From: Marinomonas phaeophyticola
GTDB taxonomy: Bacteria; Pseudomonadota; Gammaproteobacteria; Pseudomonadales; Marinomonadaceae
Direction: 5' to 3'
Assembly: GCF_026966905.1 (NCBI RefSeq)
Contig: NZ_JAPUBN010000016.1
Span: 1-64,000 of the forward strand
DNA: 64,000 nucleotides
The notes below the pieces were generated by a model. It saw nothing but the letters and a program-made list of their open reading frames with translations, had not been told where the DNA came from and searched no databases. Positions 48,727 through 57,813 of the stretch are shown here, piece after piece. A program made the translations under genes and the position numbers. Numbering within the stretch: position 1 is the stretch's first letter; each line of letters starts with the position of its first letter.

Positions 48727-49442
48727 TTAAAGCCCAGCTGGATACAAACGTGATAACAAGGTAGGCACAGCCGTTTCAACTTTTAGTATACGATCACCTA
48801 GATGCACTTGTTCAAAACCAGCTTCACGCCATTTTTCCACCTCAAATTCGTTCCACCCCCTTCAGGGCCAATCGCTAAAATTGACGGTTCCGTTAGTGCA
48901 ACAGGGCAAACACTCGCATTATAAGGGTGGGCTAATAAACCGCGCTTACCAGACAACATTCTTGGTAATATATCCTCAACGAATGGTTTAAATCTAGGTA
49001 TCAATTGTAACGACGGCAGCAGCGTATCTTTAGCTTGTTCCAATCCTTCCCTTAGTATCCCCTGTAGATTACTGTATTCCAAAACAGGAGACTGCCAATA
49101 GCTTTTTTCTACTTTAGCCGAATTCACTATAACTATATTTTTTACCCCCATACTGGTGATATTCAAAAGGGTTCTTTTCAACATATTTGGTCGTGGCAAT
49201 GCCAGAACTAATGTTAATGGCAGCGCTTTGGGTGGAGCTTGATCCAATGACACTACTTCAATACTCGCCGCTTCTTTGCCTAAATATGTACCATACCCCA
49301 TATTACCGTTTAGCAGACCAATCCGAATACGAGCCCCTTCCTGCATCTTAATAACAGAATGAATATGCTTCGACTGCTGCTCTGTAAGCTGAAAAACGTC
49401 GTCATTAATTTTTTGGGTTTCATCAAATAAAACAATATTCAA
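48727..49442 (-). pseudogene. rsmE: 16S rRNA (uracil1498-N3)-methyltransferase, apparent single-base frameshift
   Basis: SPOUT-family methyltransferase for U1498 of 16S rRNA. The N-terminal and most of the C-terminal knot domain are intact up to LAIGPEGG. There the frame shifts at a C5 run (plus strand 48856-48860). One extra G on the coding strand restores GPEGGWNEFEVEKW, then LGDRILKVETAVPTLL, the family's SAM-binding end, and a stop at 48727. The restored length is 238 residues (E. coli 243). The start is TTG 49442. As written the protein ends 71 bp early with a nonsense tail (stop at 48798). Sequencing error is likely. Confidence 0.85.
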
Positions 49443-49504
49443 GTTTCATTTCTCATCTGGTTTTACATTAAATTATGTAAGCGCAATCACCGATCAATAG
49501 CAGA

Positions 49505-49544
49505 AAAACAAACGGCAAGTTACTTTATAAGCAACTTGCCGTTT
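49505..49544 (-). terminator. Terminator after thrC
   Basis: A 12-bp perfect stem (49510-49521 with 49533-49544), 11-base loop, then a short T run on the minus strand. It lies 30 bp past the thrC stop and closes dsbC-hom-thrC. Confidence 0.82.
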
Positions 49545-49574
49545 AGTAGAACAAGGAAAAATCAGTACCTTATT

Positions 49575-50960
49575 CTATAGTCTTTCAGTAACAAAGCGCT
49601 GCACAGCACTTAAATCATTATCAAGCACATCATAAGACTCTTCACGTTCAAATAAGTCTTTCATATGATCAGGAAGAACCGGAGAAACACACCCCGCTTT
49701 TTCAACCGCTTCAGGGAATTTCACCGGGTGCGCTGTCGCCAACGTAATCATAGGAATCGATTTATCTTTCCAACACGTACGCGCCGCATCTAAACCAATG
49801 GCCGTATGAGGATCTAAAAGGTATTGAGTCTCATCGAATACTTGCTTAATAACTTCACAGGTACGGCTGTCATCGACTTTATAACTGTCAAAGTGACTTT
49901 TAACAAAGGACCAAGCGTCATCGCTTAGAGAAACATCACCTGCATTAAAGCGAGTCATCAGATCATCAATCTCAGCACCATTACGCCCATGAGCATCAAA
50001 CAATAAACGCTCAAAGTTACTAGAAACCATAATATCCATACTAGGAGACAAGGTAACATTCAACGATTGACGACTCATATCATTTTCAGATATTACACGG
50101 TGCAAAATGTCATTTTGGTTAGTCGCAACAACCAATTGATCTATTGGCAATCCCATTTTTTTCGCTAGATAACCCGCAAAAATATCACCAAAATTACCCG
50201 TTGGAACAGAGAAAGACACCTTACGCGCCGGCGCACCAACAGAAAGAGCAGAAGAGAAGTAATAAACAATCTGAGCCATAATACGGGCCCAATTAATTGA
50301 ATTTACCGCCCCCAGTTTCGCTCCTTGCAAGAAAGACTGATCCGCAAAACTGTTTTTAACCATACCTTGGCAATCATCAAAATTGCCCTTCACAGCAATA
50401 TTAAACACATTATCATCAATTACTGTTGTCATTTGACGACGCTGAACTTCTGACACTCGCTGATAAGGGTGTAAAATAAAGATTTTCAAATGATCAGAAT
50501 GACGACAACCTTCAATGGCAGCCGATCCAGTATCACCCGATGTTGCCCCCAAAATAACCAATTTCTCTTGGCGTTTTGTCAGTACATAATCCATCAAGCG
50601 ACCAAGCAGTTGTAAGGCAAAATCCTTAAATGCTAATGTCGGACCACGAAACAGTTCAAGGATCCATTCATTCGTATCAGTTTGAACCATTGGTGCGATA
50701 GAGGAATGATTGAAACCTGCATAAGCATCGTTAATCATCTCTTTAAATGCAGCCGCTGGAATATCGCCTTCAACAAATGGGTACATTATATTAAAAGCCA
50801 ATTCCTGATAGCTTAGTCCAGACCAAGAAGCGATTTCCTCTTGAGAGAAAGTCGGGAGCGTCTCAGGCACATAAAGGCCGCCATCACTTGCCAGTCCAGC
50901 CAATAATACATCGCCAAAAGAAAGTGCTGGTGCTTTTCCTCTAGTAGAAATATATTTCAT
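49575..50960 (-). CDS. thrC: Threonine synthase
   Basis: PLP enzyme making threonine from O-phosphohomoserine. The 461 residues have the family start MKYISTRGKAPALSFGDVLL, the PLP lysine in GPTLAFKDFALQLLGR (about residue 111), phosphate-binding GATSGDTGSAAIEG and VPTGNFGDIFAGYLAKKMG. This is the longer Pseudomonas/yeast-like form. ATG 50960 is the start; a TTG two codons earlier is in frame. It lies 11 bp after hom and is surely co-transcribed. Confidence 0.96.
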   Translation of the reverse strand: MKYISTRGKAPALSFGDVLLAGLASDGGLYVPETLPTFSQEEIASWSGLSYQELAFNIMYPFVEGDIPAAAFKEMINDAYAGFNHSSIAPMVQTDTNEWILELFRGPTLAFKDFALQLLGRLMDYVLTKRQEKLVILGATSGDTGSAAIEGCRHSDHLKIFILHPYQRVSEVQRRQMTTVIDDNVFNIAVKGNFDDCQGMVKNSFADQSFLQGAKLGAVNSINWARIMAQIVYYFSSALSVGAPARKVSFSVPTGNFGDIFAGYLAKKMGLPIDQLVVATNQNDILHRVISENDMSRQSLNVTLSPSMDIMVSSNFERLLFDAHGRNGAEIDDLMTRFNAGDVSLSDDAWSFVKSHFDSYKVDDSRTCEVIKQVFDETQYLLDPHTAIGLDAARTCWKDKSIPMITLATAHPVKFPEAVEKAGCVSPVLPDHMKDLFEREESYDVLDNDLSAVQRFVTERL

Positions 50961-50971
50961 AACCAATTTTC

Positions 50972-52273
50972 CTACGCTAAATGCTCTACACGGATACGTT
51001 GCACTTTACCTGAGATATCAGATAAAGCCTCAATTTCAGTAATAGCCGCGTTCATATTGCGCTCTTTCACAATGTGCGTCATCACTACCAAAGGCACTAA
51101 ATCACTACCCTCTCTTTCGCGTTGAATCAATGATTCAATGCTAATACCATTTTTAGACAAAATCTGAGTAATATTGGCTAACACACCAGCTTTATCTTCG
51201 ATGCTCATATTTAAGAAATAGCCACTTTCGATTTCTTCAACAGGCAGCACAGGTAAATCAGATAGCGAATTCGCTTGGAAGGCTAAATGAGGAACTCGGT
51301 TATCAGGGTCAGCCGTTAATGTTCTCGCCACATCAATCACATCTGCAATAACAGAAGAACCGGTTGGAAGTCCGCCTGCGCCTGCGCCATAAGTGAGTGT
51401 TGGACCAACAGCATCCCCCTTCACCATAACGGCATTCATCACACCATTAACATTAGCGAGCAACTGTTTTTTCGAAATCAAAGTAGGATGAACACGCAGC
51501 TCAATACCTTGATCCGTTCGTCGAGCAATACCAAGATGCTTAATGCTATAACCAAGATCCTTTGCAAAACCGACATCTTCGGCGGTGATTTTACTTATGC
51601 CTTCGGTATAGGTTTTTTCAAACTGCAAAGGAATACCAAATGCGATAGAAGCAAGGATCGTTAACTTATGAGCAGCATCAATCCCTTCAACATCAAAGGT
51701 CGGATCGGCTTCGGCATAACCCAAAGCCTGAGCTTCCGCTAATACATCAGAAAATGGACGATTCTTCTCGCTCATCTCTGTCATAATAAAGTTACCAGTA
51801 CCATTAATGATACCCGCTAACCAATCAATGCGGTTTGCTGAAAGACCTTCTCTTATGGTCTTAATAATTGGAATACCGCCAGCAACCGCTGCTTCAAAAG
51901 CAACCATGACGCCTTTTTCTTGGGCTTTAGCAAAAATCTCATTACCATGCTCAGCAATCAATGCTTTATTAGCCGTAACGACATGCTTCCCATTTTCAAT
52001 GGCTTGTAATACTAAGTCTTTGGCAATCGTTGTTCCGCCAATGAGCTCCATTACAATGTCAATCTCAGGATTAGCAACCACATCAAAAATATCACGCGTT
52101 ACATTTACACCTGTTAAGTCACACATATCGTTATCACGACGAGCACCCACTTGCTCAATAACAATACTACGACCAACACGACGTGTAATTTCTTCCGCGT
52201 TATTTCGAAGGATATTAAAGCTTCCAGAACCTACGGTTCCTAACCCACAAATGCCGACTTTTACCGGTTTCAA
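50972..52273 (-). CDS. hom: Homoserine dehydrogenase
   Basis: NAD(P)H-dependent reduction of aspartate semialdehyde to homoserine. The 433 residues comprise the Rossmann domain (VGICGLGTVGSGSFNIL, about 5-21), the catalytic domain with AAVAGGIPIIKTIREGL and GYAEADPTFDVEGIDAAHK, and a C-terminal ACT domain (from about 350: YFLNMSIEDKAGVLANI) for threonine feedback. The start is TTG 52273 with GGGG upstream. It is followed by thrC. Monofunctional, so aspartate kinase comes from lysC at 9210. Confidence 0.96.
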   Translation of the reverse strand: MKPVKVGICGLGTVGSGSFNILRNNAEEITRRVGRSIVIEQVGARRDNDMCDLTGVNVTRDIFDVVANPEIDIVMELIGGTTIAKDLVLQAIENGKHVVTANKALIAEHGNEIFAKAQEKGVMVAFEAAVAGGIPIIKTIREGLSANRIDWLAGIINGTGNFIMTEMSEKNRPFSDVLAEAQALGYAEADPTFDVEGIDAAHKLTILASIAFGIPLQFEKTYTEGISKITAEDVGFAKDLGYSIKHLGIARRTDQGIELRVHPTLISKKQLLANVNGVMNAVMVKGDAVGPTLTYGAGAGGLPTGSSVIADVIDVARTLTADPDNRVPHLAFQANSLSDLPVLPVEEIESGYFLNMSIEDKAGVLANITQILSKNGISIESLIQREREGSDLVPLVVMTHIVKERNMNAAITEIEALSDISGKVQRIRVEHLA

Positions 52274-52422
52274 AATAGTACCCCACAGAGATGCTTAAAA
52301 AATAGTTTAAATTGATTGAATCGCAGTCAACTTAAGTAAAAACATTATACCGTCAGTAAAGTCCAAACCTAAAGCCGAGTTAACCAGTTAAAGCCAACTT
52401 ATTAGATTTTTTTCAGCTTTAT

Positions 52423-53142
52423 TTATAAACCAAGCTCTTTCGCAAGTTCGTCAGCCGGTAAATAGCCAGGAATAAACTTGCCATTGCTTAAAACGATACT
52501 AGGTGTTCCTCGAACGCCTACGGCTTGCCCTAACTGATATTGCTCAGCAATGGGATTCTCACAATTTGATGTCGGGACAACTTTGCCAAGTTTCGCTTCT
52601 GTCATCCATTTTTGAGGGTCATCAGAACACCAAATACTAATCAGCTTTGCATGTGCAGCCGACCCTGTACCGGCACGGGGAAAGCCTAAATAGCGCACCG
52701 TAATCCCCTTTTCATTTAATGCCGTTACTTCTTTATGCAGCATCCGACAGTAACCACAATCGACATCCGTAAAGACCGAAATATGAGCCTTTTCTTCTCC
52801 CTTCGCAGGGTAAACCACCATTTGATCCAATGGCATATCTTCTACTTGCTGTATTTTTGCGAGCTCTGTTTCATTCACGATGCCATTCGTTTCAACACGA
52901 TAGACATCTCCCGCAATAAAAGATTTACCATCCGTACTCACATGTAAAACCGGGCCACCGCCCAATGAAACAACATAAAGACCGGTGCCTTCATGTAACT
53001 TAATGGATTCGATAGGGTATTGAGGTATCGCCGCCTGGATAGAAGAACGAACTAAATCTTCAGGAGCAGCAAAAACAGAAAGAGAGGCAACAGTGGCGCT
53101 AATAAAAAGCACCTTGCATGCTTTTGAAATAATGTGTTTCAT
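52423..53142 (-). CDS. dsbC: Thiol:disulfide interchange protein DsbC
   Basis: Periplasmic disulfide isomerase. The 239-residue precursor has a Sec signal peptide (cleavage near SVFA-APED, about residue 25), an N-terminal dimerisation domain and a thioredoxin-fold domain with the active site CGYC (about residues 129-132). The cis-Pro loop is VRGTPSIVL. A second cysteine pair near residues 173-194 fits DsbC. ATG start at 53142. It stands upstream of hom-thrC, the same order as in Pseudomonas. Confidence 0.95.
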   Translation of the reverse strand: MKHIISKACKVLFISATVASLSVFAAPEDLVRSSIQAAIPQYPIESIKLHEGTGLYVVSLGGGPVLHVSTDGKSFIAGDVYRVETNGIVNETELAKIQQVEDMPLDQMVVYPAKGEEKAHISVFTDVDCGYCRMLHKEVTALNEKGITVRYLGFPRAGTGSAAHAKLISIWCSDDPQKWMTEAKLGKVVPTSNCENPIAEQYQLGQAVGVRGTPSIVLSNGKFIPGYLPADELAKELGL

Positions 53143-53206
53143 AGACTTCTAATCCTTAGGCGTAAATTAAGTATCATTAGGCCATAAAACAAGAAGTAAG
53201 TTCCAT

Positions 53207-53235
53207 AAAAAAAGGCAGCCGAAGCTGCCTTTTTT
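53207..53235 (-). terminator. Terminator of the rpsP-rplS operon
   Basis: A GC-rich stem (GGCAGC/GCTGCC) extended by A/T pairs (53208-53219 with 53224-53235), 4-base loop, followed by T's on the minus strand. It lies 12 bp past the rplS stop. Confidence 0.88.
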
Positions 53236-53246
53236 CAAATGAGATC

Positions 53247-53609
53247 TTAGCGTTTTGCCAACTTCTCTTTGATACGTGCTGATTTACCAGAACGATCACG
53301 AAGATAGTAGATTTTCGCTTGACGAACATCACCACGACGCTTAACAGCAATGCTGTCAACTAATGGGCTGTAAGTCTGGAAAGAACGCTCAACACCAACA
53401 CCGTTCGAAATTTTACGAACAGTGAAAGCAGAGTTAAGACCACGGTTACGTTTCGCGATTACAACACCTTCATAGGCCTGTAGACGCTCACGCGTACCTT
53501 CTTTAACTTTAACTTGAACAACAACAGTGTCACCTGGTCCGAAGGCCGGGATTTCTTTTGTCATTTGTTCAGCTTCAAGCTGCTGAATAATTAATGTTTT
53601 GCTGCTCAT
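53247..53609 (-). CDS. rplS: 50S ribosomal protein L19
   Basis: Large-subunit protein at the 30S-50S interface. ATG 53609 ([15 protein letters not shown]) follows GGGAG and gives 120 residues (E. coli 115). Conserved parts are [36 protein letters not shown] and [20 protein letters not shown] five codons upstream is in frame but unlikely. Last gene of rpsP-rimM-trmD-rplS, followed by a strong terminator. Confidence 0.98.
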   Translation of the reverse strand: MSSKTLIIQQLEAEQMTKEIPAFGPGDTVVVQVKVKEGTRERLQAYEGVVIAKRNRGLNSAFTVRKISNGVGVERSFQTYSPLVDSIAVKRRGDVRQAKIYYLRDRSGKSARIKEKLAKR

Positions 53610-53682
53610 GGATTTGACTCCCAATGATTTGGTTTCTTACCAAGTGGAAGATGTATCTTCCACTCTGATAAGTTCACAATTC

Positions 53683-54435
53683 CTACTCTGCCGAGGTTGA
53701 ATCTTCGGTTTCGTGAATAAACTCTTTCAACAACTCTTGCTGTTCCTTGTCCAACTCAAGGTCTTGCAAGAGGTCTGGCCGGCGCAACAAAGTTCTTCCG
53801 AGCTTTTGCTTTAATCGCCAGCGTCTGATCTCCTCATGGTTCCCGCTAAGTAGTACAGACGGTACAGGCGTCTCATTTAATACTTCCGGTCGAGTATAAT
53901 GCGGGCAATCCAACAACCCATCGGAAAACGAATCTTCCTCTGCGGATGCTTTGTGTCCCAATACATCTGGAATCATACGAAACACAGAGTCCATTAGAAC
54001 CATTGCCGGCAACTCGCCACCACTTAACACAAAGTCACCGATAGACCATTCTTCATCAACTTGAGATTGAATCAAACGCTCATCAACGCCTTCATAACGC
54101 CCAGCTACCAGAATTAATTCTGCTTGTTTAGCTAGGTGTTGCACACCGTCCTGCGTCAGTGTACGCCCTTGAGGGGACAGATAAATAACTTTTGCATTGG
54201 GTAACTTATTACGAGCCACTTCAATTGCATCGTTCAGGGGTTGAACTTTCATCAACATCCCTGGACCACCACCATAAGGTCGATCATCAACGGTCTTATG
54301 CTTGTCATGAGTAAAATCACGAGGGTTTAAAAAGTCTATTTCAACTAGACCTGATTTAACAGCTCGCCCTGTTACCCCATAATGGGTAATAGCTTGAAAC
54401 ATTTCAGGAAACAGTGAAATAACACTTACCCGCAC
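53683..54435 (-). CDS. trmD: tRNA (guanine37-N1)-methyltransferase
   Basis: SPOUT methyltransferase making m1G37, which prevents frameshifting. The 250 residues include [21 protein letters not shown] (about 4-24), the SAM-knot pieces [21 protein letters not shown] and [14 protein letters not shown], and the C-terminal PHYTRPEV. The start is GTG at 54435; the ATG two bases away is out of frame. Between rimM and rplS in the standard operon. It is close to the E. coli length (255). Confidence 0.97.
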   Translation of the reverse strand: MRVSVISLFPEMFQAITHYGVTGRAVKSGLVEIDFLNPRDFTHDKHKTVDDRPYGGGPGMLMKVQPLNDAIEVARNKLPNAKVIYLSPQGRTLTQDGVQHLAKQAELILVAGRYEGVDERLIQSQVDEEWSIGDFVLSGGELPAMVLMDSVFRMIPDVLGHKASAEEDSFSDGLLDCPHYTRPEVLNETPVPSVLLSGNHEEIRRWRLKQKLGRTLLRRPDLLQDLELDKEQQELLKEFIHETEDSTSAE

Positions 54436-54458
54436 ATTTAACCCTTACAAAATAATCG

Positions 54459-55001
54459 TTAAAACCCTGGATCCCAATCTACGACCATCTCTTTCTGCTC
54501 TAAGTTAACACTTAAAACATATTGATTCGGCACGTAAGGGAGCAAACGCTCTTCACGATCAAAACTGCCTTCACAAGCTCGAACAACAAGTACATCATTT
54601 GCACCTGTTTCCATCATCTGAAAAACTTTACCTAAGAGGACACCCTCTTTGGTGATGACCTTCAATCCTTCCAGTTGACTCCAGTAATAATCACCATCGT
54701 CAAGATCTGGCAGATTGCTTGCATCGATATAAACATCCATACCGCAGATTTCTTTTACAAGATCTCTATCGTTATAACCTTTTACCGCTGCCACCAAGCC
54801 ACGCCCTTGTAGGCGGCCTTGGTTCAATTCAATCGATTTCCAACCGCTAGCGGTTTTCAACCACCAATTCGGGTAATCAAAGATTCCCTGCATTGGATCG
54901 GTGTGTGAATATAACTTCACCCACCCTTTCACGCCAAAGACCGAAGTGATGCGTCCAACAACAAGCGGTTGCTCAGGAGCGGCTTGTTTATTTTTAGACA
55001 T
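54459..55001 (-). CDS. rimM: 16S rRNA processing protein RimM
   Basis: Assists maturation of the 30S head by binding S19. The 180 residues have the N-terminal RimM barrel (VVGRITSVFGVKGWVKLYSHTD, about 15-36) and a PRC-barrel half with DGDYYWSQLEGLKV and LPYVPNQYVL. ATG 55001 follows a GAGG ribosome site. It lies between rpsP and trmD. Confidence 0.96.
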   Translation of the reverse strand: MSKNKQAAPEQPLVVGRITSVFGVKGWVKLYSHTDPMQGIFDYPNWWLKTASGWKSIELNQGRLQGRGLVAAVKGYNDRDLVKEICGMDVYIDASNLPDLDDGDYYWSQLEGLKVITKEGVLLGKVFQMMETGANDVLVVRACEGSFDREERLLPYVPNQYVLSVNLEQKEMVVDWDPGF

Positions 55002-55015
55002 ACCTACCTCAATAA

Positions 55016-55264
55016 TTAAGCGGTTTTGCTAGCATCTTTTACAAGCTTAGCAACACGGTCAGATAGTTGAGCACCCTGAGATACCCAATGGTTAACGCGA
55101 TCTAAATCGATGCGTAAACGCTCTTCTTGACCACGAGCAACTGGGTTAAAGAAACCAAGACGCTCGATATAACGACCATCACGAGCACAACGGCTATCAG
55201 CCACGTTCAAGTGATAGAAAGGACGCTTTTTAGAGCCTCCACGAGAAAGACGAATAGTTACCAT
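55016..55264 (-). CDS. rpsP: 30S ribosomal protein S16
   Basis: Small-subunit protein of 82 residues, the same length as E. coli S16. It starts [19 protein letters not shown] with the conserved N-terminal block, and further has [22 protein letters not shown] start at 55264. First gene of rpsP-rimM-trmD-rplS. The 196 bp between ffh and rpsP is AT-rich and must hold the operon promoter; I could not place it with confidence. Confidence 0.98.
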   Translation of the reverse strand: MVTIRLSRGGSKKRPFYHLNVADSRCARDGRYIERLGFFNPVARGQEERLRIDLDRVNHWVSQGAQLSDRVAKLVKDASKTA

Positions 55265-55460
55265 ATTATTGGTTCCTTATTGCTTAACGAAACACCTCTT
55301 GCATCGGCAAATTTGAGCCATAGATCAAGAAGGCGGCATATTCTAGTTGATATCAAGAGAAAACAAAAGAGGCGTTTGACCGCTTCTGCTGTTTTTTCCA
55401 ACAAATTTTCAAAATTAAAGCTCGAATTAAGCATTCATATTGCCCAAAACACCTTAAAAC

Positions 55461-56831
55461 CTACATTTTAGGGAATCCACCAGCACCAGGCATCATTCCT
55501 CCCAAACCGCGCATCATTTTTTTCATACCCGATTTAGAACTAAATTTCTTCATCATTTTCTGCATTTGCTTATGCTGTTTCAACAAACGGTTCACATCTT
55601 GTATCTGTAAACCCGCACCGGCAGAAATACGTTTTTTCCGTGATCCATTAATAACATCTGGATTACGACGCTCAGCTGGGGTCATTGAATTAATCAAAGA
55701 CTCCATTTGAATAAACATTTTATCATTCACTTTATCCTGGATGTTGGCCATTTGTCCGCCCATACCGGGAAGCTTATCTAGCATAGCTCCCATGCCACCC
55801 ATATTTTTCATTTGCTGTAACTGTTCTTTAAAATCTTCAAGATCAAAGCCTTTGCCTTTTTGCAGTTTACCGGCCAGTTTTTGAGCTTTGTCTTTATCAA
55901 TTTTTTGTTCAGCTTCCTCTATCAAAGAAAGCATGTCACCCATACCAAGGATTCGCGACGCTAAACGGTCTGGATGGAAAGGTTCTAATGCCGTGGTTTT
56001 TTCACCAACACCTAAGAATTTAATCGGCTTACCAGTAATATGACGAACAGACAAAGCAGCACCGCCACGGGCATCACCATCCGTTTTCGTTAGTATCACA
56101 CCCGTAAGCGGTAGCACATCACCAAAAGCCTTAGCCGTATTCGCCGCATCTTGCCCCGTCATGGCATCAACAACGAATAAGGTTTCAACAGGATTAATCG
56201 CAGCGTGAAGCGCTTTAATCTCTGCCATCATGTCTTCATCAATGGCTAAACGACCGGCGGTATCAACAATCAATACATCTTTATGGGATTTTTTCGCTAC
56301 ATCAATGGCGTTATTAACAATATCAATCGGTTTTTGCGAAATATCACTTGGGATAAAGCCCACCCCAACTTCATTCGCTAAGGTTTCTAGTTGTTTGATC
56401 GCCGCTGGACGATAAACATCCGCACTGACAACCGATACCGATTTTTTCTGGCGCTCTTTTAGGAATCGAGCCAATTTGGCGGCCGAAGTCGTTTTACCCG
56501 CCCCTTGTAGACCTGCGAGTAAGATCACGGCAGGAGAAGCCGCACGCAGATTCAATTCATCGTTCGCTTCCCCCATCACTTTCTCTAGTTCTTGCTTAAC
56601 AATTTTCAAGAACACTTGTCCAGGACTCAGACTTTTACTGACTTCTGTACCGATAGCGCGTTCTTTTACATTCCCAATAAAGTCTTTTACAACCGGCAAA
56701 GCAACATCCGCTTCAAGCAATGCCATACGGACTTCACGCAATACTTCTTGTATATTGTCTTCTGTTAATTTAGCGCGGCCGCGGATTCGATCCAAGGACG
56801 ACGTTAAACGATCAGATAAATTATCAAACAT
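55461..56831 (-). CDS. ffh: Signal recognition particle protein Ffh
   Basis: GTPase that with 4.5S RNA targets inner-membrane proteins to FtsY. The 456 residues consist of the N domain, G domain (P-loop GLQGAGKTTSAAKLA, about residues 107-121; DTAGRLAIDEDM; TKTDGDARGGAAL) and a C-terminal Met/Gly-rich M domain with SGMKKMMRGLGGMMPG. ATG start at 56831. It lies upstream of rpsP on the same strand and is divergent from the YpjD-like gene, as in most gammaproteobacteria. Confidence 0.98.
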   Translation of the reverse strand: MFDNLSDRLTSSLDRIRGRAKLTEDNIQEVLREVRMALLEADVALPVVKDFIGNVKERAIGTEVSKSLSPGQVFLKIVKQELEKVMGEANDELNLRAASPAVILLAGLQGAGKTTSAAKLARFLKERQKKSVSVVSADVYRPAAIKQLETLANEVGVGFIPSDISQKPIDIVNNAIDVAKKSHKDVLIVDTAGRLAIDEDMMAEIKALHAAINPVETLFVVDAMTGQDAANTAKAFGDVLPLTGVILTKTDGDARGGAALSVRHITGKPIKFLGVGEKTTALEPFHPDRLASRILGMGDMLSLIEEAEQKIDKDKAQKLAGKLQKGKGFDLEDFKEQLQQMKNMGGMGAMLDKLPGMGGQMANIQDKVNDKMFIQMESLINSMTPAERRNPDVINGSRKKRISAGAGLQIQDVNRLLKQHKQMQKMMKKFSSKSGMKKMMRGLGGMMPGAGGFPKM

Positions 56832-56961
56832 AACAACCCCAAAATTTGTGTTCTATACGGAAAAAAACCAAGATCATGGTTTATCCAATGTTGAATTGCC
56901 CCTATTATAGCGGATAAATTATTATCACCCTATACCTTTACTGAATGGACTATTGAGATTC

Positions 56962-57729
56962 ATGACTCAGATCGCACTTTGGCTAGCAAGTATATTCTCC
57001 CTTTTTGCTGGAGCGAGCTATTTTTACCGGCCGGCACACAAGGCCTCTCAACTCATTGGCGCGACTACCATAGTGGTCAGCACGGCTGCCCTGATATTAC
57101 TGTTTAATACAAAAGATGGATTCGACTTCCTTACCATAGGCTCACTCATCGCTGTCATTGGCAGTTTACTGCTTTGGTTTAGTAATCGAAACAAAGATCT
57201 TTCGCTACTGCTTACCTTTGCGTTCCCTCTATCTGCTATTATGTTGATGCTCAATGCGATAGAGCCATTTGCATTACATTCTTTGCACAGTCAATCCGTT
57301 GGCACCTCAATACACATACTCATTGCGGCAGTCGCCTACAGCTTATTTACTGCCGCTTGCGGCATTGCCATATTATTGGCATTGCAAGAGTACCAATTAA
57401 AGCATCATCATTTAAGGCAGCTATTACGAGTTCCTCCGTTACAGGTACTTGAAGATCTGATGTTTGAATTTATCTGGGCGGCTTTCATTCTACTTACGGT
57501 CACTATTATTACTGGCATTTATTTTATTGACGACATTTTTGCACAGAAGTTAGTACACAAAACAGTCTTTACTATCGCTTCCTGGTGTGTTTTTGCGGGA
57601 TTATTAGCAGGACATCACTTTATTGGGTGGAGAGGACAGCATGCGGTAAAATTAACCCTTGGAGGCTTTGTATTGTTGATGCTTGGCTATTTTGGAAGCT
57701 CAATCGTTTTGCAATTTATGTATCGATAA
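56962..57729 (+). CDS. ypjD: CcsA-like inner-membrane protein (YpjD family)
   Basis: Polytopic membrane protein of 255 residues with about eight hydrophobic segments, related to the cytochrome c assembly protein CcsA/CcmC fold. Conserved features are HILIAAVAYSLFTAACG (about 108-124), the QEYQLKHHH loop and the late KTVFTIASWCVFAGLLAGHHFIGWRG, with a WGWRG-like end. ATG 56962 is chosen; a TTG three codons upstream is in frame. The ffh-ypjD-corB gene order is common. In E. coli the precise role of YpjD is unclear. Confidence 0.88.
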   Translation: MTQIALWLASIFSLFAGASYFYRPAHKASQLIGATTIVVSTAALILLFNTKDGFDFLTIGSLIAVIGSLLLWFSNRNKDLSLLLTFAFPLSAIMLMLNAIEPFALHSLHSQSVGTSIHILIAAVAYSLFTAACGIAILLALQEYQLKHHHLRQLLRVPPLQVLEDLMFEFIWAAFILLTVTIITGIYFIDDIFAQKLVHKTVFTIASWCVFAGLLAGHHFIGWRGQHAVKLTLGGFVLLMLGYFGSSIVLQFMYR

Positions 57730-57813
57730 TTAAATTAGTTCCGATCAGCGTTTGACAGCATGCTTTGAAACGACTAATAATCAACATTCTTAACTTTAGA
57801 AGGCTTAATTTTT

